A DNA stretch of 64,000 nt from Leptolyngbya sp. PCC 7375 (lineage in GTDB: Bacteria; Cyanobacteriota; Cyanobacteriia; Phormidesmidales; Phormidesmidaceae): NCBI RefSeq assembly GCF_000316115.1, contig NZ_JH993797.1, positions 1,722,486 through 1,786,485 on the forward strand, read 5' to 3'. Positions within the stretch are counted from its first letter, which is position 1. The number at the start of each line of letters is the position of its first letter. A program made the position numbers and the translations under genes. The notes beneath the pieces are model-generated. The model was not told the DNA's origin and did not search any database. It was given only the letters and a program-made list of their open reading frames with translations. Shown here piece by piece: positions 41,493 through 51,769 of this stretch.

Positions 41493-44400
41493 TTACCAGG
41501 GACTGCCAATGGTGGTGAAAGAGGCCCAAAAATAGGGGTGAGAAAAGAGGCGACTGTCGATGCTGGCGATGTCATCTGGCAGCGGCAGGGTCCCGCCTGA
41601 CCAACTTAGCTCACCGTTGTCTACGGTAATGTCGCCGTTGAGCATGGCTAACTGTGCCTGGCGTAGGGCTTCGGCCTTAATGGGCTCGGTTTGTAGGCTG
41701 GTATAAAACTGGGTCATTAGCCCTGCGGTGCCGACATCGTCCACTTTCCAAAGACTGGCGATGGCTGTTTTCACACCGGCTTGTACGGCTAGACCAGCAA
41801 AACCTAGTTCAGCTTCTTCATTGCCCAGGGCGGTGCGGCAGGCGCTCAGGACCATCAGCTCTACAGCCGGGTTGTTTAGGCCCAGGGAGCGTACCTGATC
41901 CAGGGTAAGCCGCTGATCCCAAAACTGGATGTAGGAATTTTCGAGACTGCCTGCTTTGAACTCACCGTGGGTGGCTAAGTGCACGATACCGTAAGGTTTA
42001 CGGGCTCGATTGGCTACCAACGAATCGGGGGTAAAGGTTTCATTAATAACAAAATCACCGGGCCACAGTTGTTCGGCAATGGTGCTGAGCTCAATGGGTA
42101 CTGCTGGCAGTTCAGGCTGATCGGCAAATTTGGCAGCTCCCATGGCTAAGACTTCGGATTTGCGCACATCTACATAGCGCAGATCGGTGAGGCTAACGCT
42201 GGGCATCAGACCCACGCTGTAGCGTTCGATCAGAAACTGTTCCCCATCATGGAGGGCGGATATGGGTAGCGATCGCAACCCCGGCGGCATCACAAAGGCC
42301 AGATTGGTAATCCCCCGGCGGGTTAGTTCCTCTTCCAGGGGCTCAATTATCCACGTATGGAGCTGCTGAGCTGAGCTGAGATAGGTGCGTGTCCGTACCC
42401 GACCAGGGTTGACAACATGATTGCGGAAGCGGTCAGCAGTTTTCTGGACTTCTTCCTGCGGGATTGGCAGCGTTCTTAAAATAGGTGGGCCATCGGGGGT
42501 GATAACCACCAGCTCTAGCACATCAGTAGACTGGATTTCCTGGTCTGCCTTTGGCAATACGTCAGCATAATTACCCGTCGAGTTCGCTGGGACAAAGGAA
42601 ATATAGATAATGGCTGGAGGTTTGCCCGTTTTCTCGGCAATGAGGGATAGCTCCATCTGCACCTGGGGCAGATTGGGCACAGTCAATTCGTCTGTTTCTA
42701 AGTTGAGATACTCTCGAAATTCGTCGGTATAGTTGTTCTCATTGCGCAAAATTGCTTGCTGTACCCCAGACAGCAGCTGGGGATCCACGGCAATTAAGTT
42801 GCCTGGATCATCTTCCCTAAATACAGCGGGGTCAGGACGGTCAGTTTTGCAGTCCACGGTACAGGCATCGACTTCCGGGAAATTGTCCCGGTCAGGTTCC
42901 TTAGTTTCTGGGTCTGGATCTGGGTCTGGATCTGGGTCTGGATCTGGATCTGGATCGGGGTCTGGGTCTACCGGAACCTCTCCCGTTAAAATGGCAATGG
43001 CTCCTGCTTGTACATCTTCTAAAAATGACTGAGTTGGCTGTAGCTCACTAGCTCTGGCAACAATGGCTCCAGCTGTACCATTTACCTCAGCATTACCAAT
43101 GACGAAGGGGGTAACCCCGTTGCCGCCATGGGTGATTGTTACTTGGCCTGAACGACTCCGAACGCTACTCTCAATCGTTTCTCCTCCGCCTTCTCCACCT
43201 TCGTCAAAAAAGATACCTGATGCCCTAAACAATTCAGGTGTTGTAACGGTGACATTGTTGTTGGCGATCAAAGCATCAACTTGAATATCTTTGTCACTCC
43301 GTAGGGTCAGCCGATCGTTGACGTCGAGAAGCGTTGAGATGGCGATGCCAACAGCGTTGTCAGCACTGTTCCCCGTAATCTCTAGAGACCCATTGAGAAC
43401 ATTCAGATCACCGTCTATTAACACGCCGACATCACGGGCACTCTCACCTGTGATGAAGACACCGTCACCGGCTCGAATAGATGAGTTATCTCTTAATTGA
43501 ACGCCATTGCCAGTACTAGAGATGCCTTTAAGGGTCACTGACCCACCTGAGAAGACTACTTCAGAAAACGGATCAACGGTTGAAATGCTGGTATTGCTCT
43601 CTAAAATAATGGCTGATGAGTCTGCTCCAGCCAGGTTTGTGCTGTTGGCCTCGATAACAAGGTCGCCTCCCACCGTATTGATTTCGGTCAAGAGCCCGGC
43701 AGCTGCATTTGGACTACTGACCACCACTTGACCATTGCCGGTATTGTCAGTGTCTGCTAGCAAATTAACATCAATGGGAGCACCAAAGGATAAGGGCGCA
43801 ATACTGGCATTAATAAAAATGCTACCAGCTGCTTCTAGGGTGAGGGCGTTGGTCTGGCCACCTTCATTGGAAAAATTGTCAAACAATAAATCACTGAGAA
43901 GCGTAATATTGCCTGCTTCGTTTCCTTCAGTGCCGGTTGTTACGGTGACGTCGCCATTTCTCAGAGCATTCACTAAAAGATCGACGTTTAATCGAGCTGG
44001 GGAAGATAAAGGACTAAAGGCCTCACCTTCACTAAATTCGGTGGTGGGAAAATCACCGATCTCCACATTGAAGGGGTCAATCAGCCAAAGTCCCGCTTGC
44101 CCTGCGAGGGCTGATACATCGGGGGTATAGTTACCCAGGGTCAACCCTTGGCGACTGCTAGTTTCAATCAGGCCGCCATTACCCCCATTAGGCCCCCCCA
44201 ACGCTAAAAACTGTCCTAGAGCATGGGTTGTCTGATCGCTCCAGATAATAATTTCACCACCATCGCCATTGACGGTGGCGCTGGCATCCAAGACTGAGTC
44301 GGCGCTAACGTAGGTGACCTGGGCATTGGGCAATGGTCCCTGTCCTTTATAGCTGCCGCCAATGCGAATAGCCCCACCGCCATCGGGTTCGCTGGCAGTG

Positions 44401-45329
44401 AGAAGACTGTTGACGATGCCGATGGTGTCACCTAGTACGGTAATGGCGTTGGCGTTGACAGTGCCGTTAACAATCGTTGTGCCCGGTGTATTGCCTGATG
44501 TATTAGAAATGGCCAGATCAGGAGAATTTACCAGGCGAACGTTGCCATCGGTGTCTAGTTCTAAACTATCGGCTACATCACCAGCGCCCGTTAATAGCTC
44601 GGGTAGGGTGAGGGGTGAGAATAAGCCATCGTCGCTGGGGATAATGTCATAGCTAAGGATGGACCCATCTGGATTGAGGCGAATCAGCTGTTCTCCAGGG
44701 ACAGATGCGATCGCAACCTCTCCAGCCGACACAGTGCCCGTGGAGATGACGGTGCCACCTGCCAACGTGAGCGTGCCGTTTTCCCCCAGGTTGAGATCCG
44801 CTGCGTTGATCACAGAGCCAGGGGGACTAAACCGAAAGACTAGCCCCACAGGACTGCCCACCAAGCTGGCATAGTCAGGGGTACCCAAGACGTCAAAGGT
44901 AGCGTCAGCAAAGGCTAAACCATCAGCGGTCGAGATGCTTAAATCACTGGGGAGCGCCAGCGTAGCATTTTCGCCAAAAATGACCCCCGCAGGATTTAGC
45001 AAAAAGAGATTGGCCGTACTACCAGTAATTGCTAGCCGACCATTGATAACAGATGCATTACCCCCGTTGATTCCCCCGATAACATTAACAACATTGGGTT
45101 GGGTAACAAAGTTGGCGGCTTCTGCGGCGGTTAACCCAAATTGCTCAAAGCTATGAAATAGGTTCTCTCCATCGTTAGAGGCAGTTCCTCCGGTGATTTG
45201 ATACTCACCGTCTACATTGGTAACAGCTGTACCAGCTCCATTAGGCACAATGGACTGGGCCCAAACATGGCTCCCACCCATCAACAGACTACCGATGATG
45301 AGGGCTGCACAATTTTTGGTATGTGCCAT
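41493..45329 (-). CDS. Two-partner-secretion haemagglutinin fused to a CHAT protease
   Basis: The 1278-residue protein has a Sec signal (cleavage near VWA-Q). It is followed by the filamentous-haemagglutinin/TPS domain (IVPNGAGTAV, LFHSFEQFGL, NVIGGINGGNASVINGRL, FLLNPAGVIFGENA). A long parallel beta-helix of Ser/Asn/Val repeats runs to about 770 and a linker of about ten Asp-Pro pairs spans about 786-808. The C-terminal CHAT domain has the catalytic pair H1121 (LATHGEF) and C1164 (LSACRTA). The TPS part should direct export through a TpsB pore, absent here. CHAT is a caspase-like protease. Cyanobacteria have several such fusions, with unknown targets. Confidence 0.92.
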   Translation of the reverse strand: MAHTKNCAALIIGSLLMGGSHVWAQSIVPNGAGTAVTNVDGEYQITGGTASNDGENLFHSFEQFGLTAAEAANFVTQPNVVNVIGGINGGNASVINGRLAITGSTANLFLLNPAGVIFGENATLALPSDLSISTADGLAFADATFDVLGTPDYASLVGSPVGLVFRFSPPGSVINAADLNLGENGTLTLAGGTVISTGTVSAGEVAIASVPGEQLIRLNPDGSILSYDIIPSDDGLFSPLTLPELLTGAGDVADSLELDTDGNVRLVNSPDLAISNTSGNTPGTTIVNGTVNANAITVLGDTIGIVNSLLTASEPDGGGAIRIGGSYKGQGPLPNAQVTYVSADSVLDASATVNGDGGEIIIWSDQTTHALGQFLALGGPNGGNGGLIETSSRQGLTLGNYTPDVSALAGQAGLWLIDPFNVEIGDFPTTEFSEGEAFSPLSSPARLNVDLLVNALRNGDVTVTTGTEGNEAGNITLLSDLLFDNFSNEGGQTNALTLEAAGSIFINASIAPLSFGAPIDVNLLADTDNTGNGQVVVSSPNAAAGLLTEINTVGGDLVIEANSTNLAGADSSAIILESNTSISTVDPFSEVVFSGGSVTLKGISSTGNGVQLRDNSSIRAGDGVFITGESARDVGVLIDGDLNVLNGSLEITGNSADNAVGIAISTLLDVNDRLTLRSDKDIQVDALIANNNVTVTTPELFRASGIFFDEGGEGGGETIESSVRSRSGQVTITHGGNGVTPFVIGNAEVNGTAGAIVARASELQPTQSFLEDVQAGAIAILTGEVPVDPDPDPDPDPDPDPDPDPDPETKEPDRDNFPEVDACTVDCKTDRPDPAVFREDDPGNLIAVDPQLLSGVQQAILRNENNYTDEFREYLNLETDELTVPNLPQVQMELSLIAEKTGKPPAIIYISFVPANSTGNYADVLPKADQEIQSTDVLELVVITPDGPPILRTLPIPQEEVQKTADRFRNHVVNPGRVRTRTYLSSAQQLHTWIIEPLEEELTRRGITNLAFVMPPGLRSLPISALHDGEQFLIERYSVGLMPSVSLTDLRYVDVRKSEVLAMGAAKFADQPELPAVPIELSTIAEQLWPGDFVINETFTPDSLVANRARKPYGIVHLATHGEFKAGSLENSYIQFWDQRLTLDQVRSLGLNNPAVELMVLSACRTALGNEEAELGFAGLAVQAGVKTAIASLWKVDDVGTAGLMTQFYTSLQTEPIKAEALRQAQLAMLNGDITVDNGELSWSGGTLPLPDDIASIDSRLFSHPYFWASFTTIGSPW

Positions 45330-45464
45330 AGTTCACGCCTCCAGCTAGGCCATCTCACACCATGACAATCTTCGACACACTCCGGGATTTTACCGGAATG
45401 TCCTTGGGCAACTATATGAGGGCCTTGTGAACTTCCGTGGTATCAATGTGAGGAACAAGGCTTT

Positions 45465-46478
45465 TTATACGTCACGCAGGTACCCATTTTGTTGATACCA
45501 CTGAACCGTGTCGTTGATGGTTTCTTTAAATGGGCGATAGGACGTCTTTAGACCTTTGGCAGCTTTGCTAGCATCAAACCACTGTCTCGACAGCATTATT
45601 CTGATCATATCCCCTGGAATAAAGGGCTTTTGGCCTTTAAGGCGACCCAGTAGGTTTTCTATAAATGCCCAGATACGGACGGCGAACCGAGGTAGTTTTT
45701 TCTGCGGTACAGGCTGCCCACTGATTTCAGATAGGTTGCTCATAATTTCATTGACCGAGTAATATCCCCCGGTCACCAAATAGCGTTCATTGGGTTGTCC
45801 TGAGTAGACAGCCGACAGCATGGACATGGCTACATCACGGGCATCCACAATGGGAAAGCCACCACTGGGAATCAGTGAAGCCTTACCTTTCAAGTAATTA
45901 AGGATAAAGCGCCCCATTTCTGTCGGTGCGGCATCGTAAGGTCCCATCATGCCAGCGGGCAAAATCAGCACAACCGGCAAATCATGGGTCTTCAAAAAGT
46001 TAGAAATGGCCTCTTCAGCCAGTAGCTTACTCTTAAAATAAGGATTCTTATGGTTAAACTCCTGGAATGGTGTTGATTCATTACTGGGAGCGCCACCACG
46101 AATAATGCCGACACAGCCGCAGGCACTGCTGACATAGATCACCTTGGAGACGCCTGCTTTATCAGCCGCTTCAAGCAGTTTGATGGTGGCATCTACATTA
46201 ATGGCTTTGAGCTGCTTCCAATGATCGCCATAATCGAAGGATTCTCGAAAATATGAGGCTGTATGGAAGACGACATCGCATCCCTGTAGGTAATGGGAAA
46301 ATTCATCAACCGCCTGCATATCTCCTTGGATCACCTTCAGACTAGGGTGCTCATCCAGGACCTTACTGGCCTTAGTTAGCTCGCGTGTTAACGCAATAAC
46401 CTCAAACCCCTGGCTCAATAATAATTTTGTCAGGTTGCTCCCAAGCAGACCGGTACTGCCAGTTACAAACGCTTTCAT
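45465..46478 (-). CDS. NAD(P)-dependent epimerase/reductase (extended SDR)
   Basis: The 337-residue protein is an extended short-chain dehydrogenase, closest in style to dihydroflavonol-4-reductase/hopanoid-type sugar reductases. It has the nucleotide loop VTGSTGLLGSNL at 5-16, DVVFHTASYF near 88, VIYVSSACGCVG near 118 and the catalytic NPYFKSK (YxxxK) near 150. The substrate cannot be told from sequence. Its genomic position next to an antiporter gives no clue. No Shine-Dalgarno stands out but the ATG directly begins the Rossmann strand. Confidence 0.87.
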   Translation of the reverse strand: MKAFVTGSTGLLGSNLTKLLLSQGFEVIALTRELTKASKVLDEHPSLKVIQGDMQAVDEFSHYLQGCDVVFHTASYFRESFDYGDHWKQLKAINVDATIKLLEAADKAGVSKVIYVSSACGCVGIIRGGAPSNESTPFQEFNHKNPYFKSKLLAEEAISNFLKTHDLPVVLILPAGMMGPYDAAPTEMGRFILNYLKGKASLIPSGGFPIVDARDVAMSMLSAVYSGQPNERYLVTGGYYSVNEIMSNLSEISGQPVPQKKLPRFAVRIWAFIENLLGRLKGQKPFIPGDMIRIMLSRQWFDASKAAKGLKTSYRPFKETINDTVQWYQQNGYLRDV

Positions 46479-46845
46479 AAAAACTCCTATATCTGGATAA
46501 ACTGGCTGGATATTGAATAATGCCCTTCTGGAGCATGGATTACCGAAGTGACTAGATGTTTCAAGTCTAGGCGGTATCCGTTTAAAGCACTGGTATGGCG
46601 CAAATCCCTAGCCAATAATTTTCAAGATTCTATTCACCAGAACCATATACAAAGTTCACTACTCATGATCCGTTTCACTATAAATTTATTGCTTTACTCA
46701 ATTTAATTATTGGGGGGCAGTATACATAATTACAGATGGCACCGTAGGTAAATGGTTCCTACAAATGTATAGCATCCGTTCTCTGGAACGAATCTACGCC
46801 ATTTGTCGTTTGAACTCCTGCCACAATTCAGTAATGCCTATAATT
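46479..46845. other. Intergenic region with two small hairpins
   Basis: No gene is visible between the antiporter gene and the SDR gene, both on the minus strand. GTAGG/CCTAC (about 46745-46763) and CGTTC/GAACG (about 46779-46792) could form small hairpins that end antiporter transcripts. Confidence 0.35.
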
Positions 46846-48459
46846 CTATTCGGTCAAAACATCTTGGAGTAATGGTGCTAATTCATCCTTAAGTTGCCCA
46901 GCCCGAATTAACTCTGCATAGGTATCTGATTCAATGGCCAATAGCTCCTCCTTTACTTGTTCGGCTGCAAATGTCTGTAATTCAGGATGTTTTGTTTGCA
47001 TCTTTTTCATTTCTTCTTGCAGTTTTTTTACTTGCCCTTCCACTAGGGCTAATTGATAACGGCCAAATTCGTTATCAACTTCTTGTCGTTCCATCAGTTC
47101 TTTGATGCGACTGATGACTCGGTTTAGGGCTACTCGTCGGGCCACCCCTTGCATATACTCTTGCCGTAGGGGCTGATCTCCTAACAGGTTAAGGGCTTCT
47201 AACAGAGGCTTTGTTGTTAACCCCTGCACCAACAGCGTGAATAGCATGACCCCAAAAACAATCGAGATAATCTCTTCTCGCTCGACGAGTATGGTCGGTA
47301 CACTCAGGGCCAACGCTACTGATACGGAGCCCCGTAACCCGCCCCACCAAAGGACTGTTTGATCCTGCCAACCAATGTCTGTGCTGTCGGGGGTAATCAT
47401 GTTGCTAAAAAAGCTCAGACCAAACACGCTGATTAGACGAGCTAAGAGCATGCATGCGATCGCAATCAAAATCGAGTCTAAGTAGTTGCTCAGACTACTA
47501 AACTGCACTTGATCGCCAATCAGCAAAAACACGATGGAGTTGACAAAAAATGCTAGAAACTCCCAAAATTCCGATACTACTAGCCGGGTGCGAGGGTTCA
47601 TGCCGATACGCGACCCAAAATTGCCTAAAATCAGCGCTGTGGTCACCACTGCTATTACACCAGACCCCCCCAGTTCTTCCGCAATGATGTAGGTACCATA
47701 GGCCGATACCAAGGTCAAAGATTGCTCCACCAGCGGCAAGTCAAATCGCTGGGTCAAAAACGAAATCCCAAACCCGATCAAGGCCCCGGTACTCACCGCA
47801 ATGCCCGTAAATACTAAAAACTGAGCAATGGTGACTGATAGGTCAAACTGTTCTGCCCCCAGGGCAATCCCTAACACCAGGTTAAACGCGACAACAGCCA
47901 CGCCATCATTAAAGAGACTTTCACCCTCCATTAGAGTGGTGAGCCGCTTGTTTACCCCCAGTTCTCGAAACAGAGCCACCACTGAAACCGGGTCCGTTGC
48001 CGATAGGCTAGCCCCCACCAGCAGAGCCGTTGCCAACGAGGCCCCTGCGAAGTTGATCAATCCCCAAAGTAGTGCGCCGATGCAAATGACCACGCCAATG
48101 ACGGCATAGAGCACAATGGGTACCCAGTCACGCTTGAGGTTTTCCCATTTAATATTCCAGGCCGCTTCAAACAGGAGTGGCGGCAGGAAAATAAATAAAA
48201 TTAGCTCAGGGGACAGGTTAACCAGGCGCACATTAAGGACCGCCAACCCCAGACCGACCAGCAACAGCAGTAGGGTGTAGGGAATATTCCGCAGCCAACT
48301 GACTACCCGCGACAGTGTGGCCACCCCTAAAGATACTGAGAGCACCAGTAAAAACTGACGTAGATTCTCTTCAATGGCTTCATTTTCAGTTACCAGGTCT
48401 ACAGCGGCAGCGGCAGTGGCCAAAACACTGTGCACAGGCAAAGCGCTATCTAAGAACAT
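46846..48459 (-). CDS. Na+/H+ antiporter, CPA1 (NhaP-like)
   Basis: The 537-residue protein exchanges sodium for protons across the membrane. It has about twelve membrane helices in residues 30-430, including LILFIFLPPLLFEAAW and the ion-site segment GASLSATDPVSVVALFRELG with EGESLFNDGVAVVAF, both diagnostic of CPA1 exchangers. The last 100 residues form a cytoplasmic Glu/Lys-rich coiled coil (VEGQVKKLQEEMKKMQTKH) likely used in regulation. It appears monocistronic; cyanobacteria often have several nhaS genes and I cannot say which paralogue this is. Confidence 0.93.
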   Translation of the reverse strand: MFLDSALPVHSVLATAAAAVDLVTENEAIEENLRQFLLVLSVSLGVATLSRVVSWLRNIPYTLLLLLVGLGLAVLNVRLVNLSPELILFIFLPPLLFEAAWNIKWENLKRDWVPIVLYAVIGVVICIGALLWGLINFAGASLATALLVGASLSATDPVSVVALFRELGVNKRLTTLMEGESLFNDGVAVVAFNLVLGIALGAEQFDLSVTIAQFLVFTGIAVSTGALIGFGISFLTQRFDLPLVEQSLTLVSAYGTYIIAEELGGSGVIAVVTTALILGNFGSRIGMNPRTRLVVSEFWEFLAFFVNSIVFLLIGDQVQFSSLSNYLDSILIAIACMLLARLISVFGLSFFSNMITPDSTDIGWQDQTVLWWGGLRGSVSVALALSVPTILVEREEIISIVFGVMLFTLLVQGLTTKPLLEALNLLGDQPLRQEYMQGVARRVALNRVISRIKELMERQEVDNEFGRYQLALVEGQVKKLQEEMKKMQTKHPELQTFAAEQVKEELLAIESDTYAELIRAGQLKDELAPLLQDVLTE

Positions 48460-48794
48460 GGTGAACGAGTCCCGTTGATCAGGCTACATCATATAGCAAA
48501 TAGCCTGATACATCAGAGAAATCAGCCGATTGGCATATTAAACGAATTTTTACCTGTATTCAGCACGAGATCCAGGTCTTTGGTTTTGCTCAGAACTAAA
48601 TTTTGTGGGGCTCGTAAAGGCCCATGAATCTTTGGTGTTGGTTTGCTTAGCACCTGATTCAGGATGCTGACGATTGTTGTGATCACTGGACATCTTGATA
48701 AGGAAAACATCGTTCTTTTAGGTGCCCCAGTGAACCCAGCCTAAACCTATATTTCCCCTTAAATTTATCGCCTTCAGTTTGTAAAAAAGCTCCT
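48460..48794. other. Divergent intergenic region
   Basis: About 335 bases between the antiporter gene and the DUF4347 gene presumably carry both promoters. A 62-residue minus frame (48522-48710) has no supporting feature, and I see no strong repeat. Confidence 0.35.
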
Positions 48795-51665
48795 ATGACC
48801 TCCTCTCTGCCTAACGCCAAGTCTGATAACCGTCAGCCCATGGGGCAGCAGGTCCCCATGGATGAGACATCAATTGTCATTTTTGACAGCCGTGTGGATG
48901 ACCTGCCACTGTTGTTAGCTGGTCTGCGCCCCGGTGTTAGCGCCCACGTACTTGACCCAGACCGTGATGGCATTGAACAAATTAGTGAGCTGATATATCA
49001 GCGGCCAACGGCAGCGCTAACCCTGGTGGCCCACGGTGCTCCCGGCGAGCTACAGCTGGGTGCAGACAAACTGGAGCTAAGCAATCTGGGCCAGTATGCT
49101 CGATATCTCCAAGGTTGGTTTAGAAATGCGGATGCTTCACGGCTAACCCTATTGGCGTGTCAGGTGGCTACAGGCGATGCTGGTATGGAGTTTGTCAGCA
49201 AGCTGGCTGCATTAACGGGCGCTGTTGTTACTGCCTCAGCCAAGACCGTGGGCAATGGGCAATGGCCGCCTGTTGCTGCACAAACCTTTCAACAAACGGT
49301 GTTTGACACCTATGCAGCTACCCTGGTGCTCACATTTCAGCAAGATATTAAAGATGGCGACATTGGCGATGGCGATCCAAACCTGAATAGACTCTTTGGT
49401 ACATCTGGAGTAACCGTCAGCCCCGATGGTACCCAGGTGTTTGTCACCAGTGCAGTTGATGCGTCACTGACCGTATTTAATCTGGATGCGTTTGGCAATC
49501 TGAACTTTAGCCAGGTTATCCGAGATAGCTTTGAGGTTGAGGAACTGTTTGGCGCTTTTGGGGTAACAGTAAGTCCCGATGGCAGTCAAGTCTTTGTTGC
49601 CAGCACTGGGGATCATTCCCTGATGGTGTTTAGTCGTGATGGTGATGGCAATCTCACGGAGCAGCAACTGCTGAAAGATGGCCGTGACGGTATTAACACC
49701 CTGGAAGGGGCCATTGATGTAGCGGTTAGCCCCGATGGCAGCCAAGTCTTTGTGGTCAGCTTAGTGGACTCTGCCATTACCGTATTTGACCGCGACGAGA
49801 CTGGTAATCTGACGTTTCGCCAAGCGATTAAGGATGGTATTGGGGGAGCGGCTGAACTGTTTGGAGCGTCAGGTGTGGCCATTAGTCCAGACGGCAGTCA
49901 GGTTTTTGTTACCAGTCGAGATGATGCGGCCATTACTGTATTTAATCGAGATGCGTCTGGTAATTTGACCTTTCGCCAAGCGATTAAAGATGGTCAAAAC
50001 GGTGCCGAAAATCTGTTTGGGGCCTCAGGTGTAGTCGTCAGCCCCGATGGTAACCAGGTGTATGTGACCAGTGCTGTGGACGCCGCCATCACTGTCTTTG
50101 ATCGCAATGCCGACGGCACCCTGAGCTTTGCTCAAGTTGTCACCGATGGCGAAGATGGTGCTGAACTGTTTGGCGGAACAACTGGTACAGGTATCCTCAG
50201 TGTTGATGGGTTTACAGGTGTCACCATCAGCCCCGATGGACGGCAGGTATTTGTCACTAGTTATGGTGACAATGCCATAACAATTTTTGACCGTGACGCC
50301 AATGGTCGCTTAACGGTCAATCAGGTGATTCAAGATCAAGATGGGGTTAATGGTGCTGATGAATTAGCAGGCGCTATTGGCGTTGCTGTTAGTCCTGACA
50401 ATCAGCAAGTCTTTGTGGTGAGTGCGACTGATTCTGCCTTGACAGCGTTTGATCGAGACCTGGCTCCAAATTTGCTAAGCATTGTACGCCAAACGCCAGC
50501 TACAGAAGAAACGGATGCGGATAGGCTGGTGTTTCGTGTCACCTTTAGTGAGAGCATTCAAAATATTACGGCTGCTGACTTTAATGTTACGGGTGGCTCT
50601 ACAGCGACAGTCACAGGTATTACGGCTATCAGCGCCACAGCTTATGACATTACTGTTTCCGGTGGGAATCTTGCCGACTTTAACGGTACTGTTGGGCTAG
50701 ATCTGGCGGCTAGTCAAGATATTACTGACCCCATTGGCAATCCGTTGCCTACCACTGAGCCTGAGACCGATGAGACGTACACTCTAACTAACGACACAAC
50801 AACACCCAATAATCCTCCGCTGTTGACTCCGGTATCAGGTTTGGAAATTACTGGACTGGGCAGTGACAATACTATACGCCTGCATGTAGACAAGGTGAAT
50901 ATCTCTGAGGTGGGTGAGATTCGGATCTTTGATATAGAGGGTACCAACCGTACCCAAATAAGCAGCTTCTTTCTGCTGGAAGGTGGCCAATTGCCTGAAG
51001 CCTACATGCCTGCCTTTAGTATTGATGCGAATCGAGTGAAAGAGGGGCAGTTGTTAGAATTTCAGTTGGTGGTCAATGGTACAACCCATCTGGCGACAGC
51101 AACAACAATCACCGCTACGGAAGTTTCTCTCGATTTTGGTGAAGGTACCCAATTCACGGTGGAAACATTCACTCAAACCGCAACAACAAATCTGTTGGTC
51201 AATGATGCCGCTGCCATTGACCTCACTGGCCAAACAGGGTTAGTCAACGTTGACTTTACGATCTATCGTGAAGCAGCGATGGATAATACGGTGGGTTTAT
51301 ATGCTACTGACTTAATTGATGGCGGTATTCGCGACACGTTAACCGGTAACATTTTGCGACCGGGGGAGGCTGGATACAAAGAAGCGGCTTTAGCTAATCG
51401 TTTAGACGTGGAACTTACCAGTGGGAATGGTCAGGCAAGTACGTTCTCTGCAGAGATTACCGCAGGTGGTTTCTTAGGCATCTTCCTAGTTGCGGATGGC
51501 GGTGATCCAACAACAAATGACGTTTACTTTAGTCATGCAGGGGCGAATGACAGCCGCAATGACCATGCCAGACTACTAGGAGATAACACCTTTGGCTTTG
51601 AGGACCTGAGTAGCCTGGGGGATCGGGACTTTAACGATATGGTGGTGGAGTTTACGATCATTTAG
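48795..51665 (+). CDS. DUF4347 - beta-propeller - DUF4114 exoprotein
   Basis: The 956-residue protein begins with DUF4347 (about 25-175; IVIFDSRVDDLPLLLAGL, ALTLVAHGAPGEL, LTLLACQVATGDAG), a domain typical of giant type I secreted adhesins. Residues about 180-560 hold seven beta-propeller blades of about 54 residues. Each blade contains GVxVSPDGxQVFVTSxxDxA and ITVFDRD, as in lactonase/YVTN proteins. An Ig-like region (about 565-680) follows. The protein ends in a DUF4114-like calcium-binding tail (FSHAGANDSRNDHARLL, FGFEDLSSLGDRDFNDMVV). No Sec signal is present, so type I secretion is likely. An ABC exporter gene cluster lies downstream. Confidence 0.9.
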   Translation: MTSSLPNAKSDNRQPMGQQVPMDETSIVIFDSRVDDLPLLLAGLRPGVSAHVLDPDRDGIEQISELIYQRPTAALTLVAHGAPGELQLGADKLELSNLGQYARYLQGWFRNADASRLTLLACQVATGDAGMEFVSKLAALTGAVVTASAKTVGNGQWPPVAAQTFQQTVFDTYAATLVLTFQQDIKDGDIGDGDPNLNRLFGTSGVTVSPDGTQVFVTSAVDASLTVFNLDAFGNLNFSQVIRDSFEVEELFGAFGVTVSPDGSQVFVASTGDHSLMVFSRDGDGNLTEQQLLKDGRDGINTLEGAIDVAVSPDGSQVFVVSLVDSAITVFDRDETGNLTFRQAIKDGIGGAAELFGASGVAISPDGSQVFVTSRDDAAITVFNRDASGNLTFRQAIKDGQNGAENLFGASGVVVSPDGNQVYVTSAVDAAITVFDRNADGTLSFAQVVTDGEDGAELFGGTTGTGILSVDGFTGVTISPDGRQVFVTSYGDNAITIFDRDANGRLTVNQVIQDQDGVNGADELAGAIGVAVSPDNQQVFVVSATDSALTAFDRDLAPNLLSIVRQTPATEETDADRLVFRVTFSESIQNITAADFNVTGGSTATVTGITAISATAYDITVSGGNLADFNGTVGLDLAASQDITDPIGNPLPTTEPETDETYTLTNDTTTPNNPPLLTPVSGLEITGLGSDNTIRLHVDKVNISEVGEIRIFDIEGTNRTQISSFFLLEGGQLPEAYMPAFSIDANRVKEGQLLEFQLVVNGTTHLATATTITATEVSLDFGEGTQFTVETFTQTATTNLLVNDAAAIDLTGQTGLVNVDFTIYREAAMDNTVGLYATDLIDGGIRDTLTGNILRPGEAGYKEAALANRLDVELTSGNGQASTFSAEITAGGFLGIFLVADGGDPTTNDVYFSHAGANDSRNDHARLLGDNTFGFEDLSSLGDRDFNDMVVEFTII

Positions 51666-51769
51666 TTGGATAGATCATGTGACCATCGACATGGTTCAAT
51701 GGTGACCTTTGATAGATTGCAAATAGACTTAGGCCTACTAACGTAGGGGTATCAATCAGAGCTACTCCC

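Noticed and set aside
42733..44652. Plus-strand frames, including one rich in Gly-Ser repeats
   Set aside because: They are antisense shadows of the haemagglutinin-CHAT gene; the Gly-Ser run is the reverse of its Asp-Pro linker.
48522..48710. 62-residue minus-strand frame
   Set aside because: No family features and no ribosome-binding site, in a divergent promoter region.
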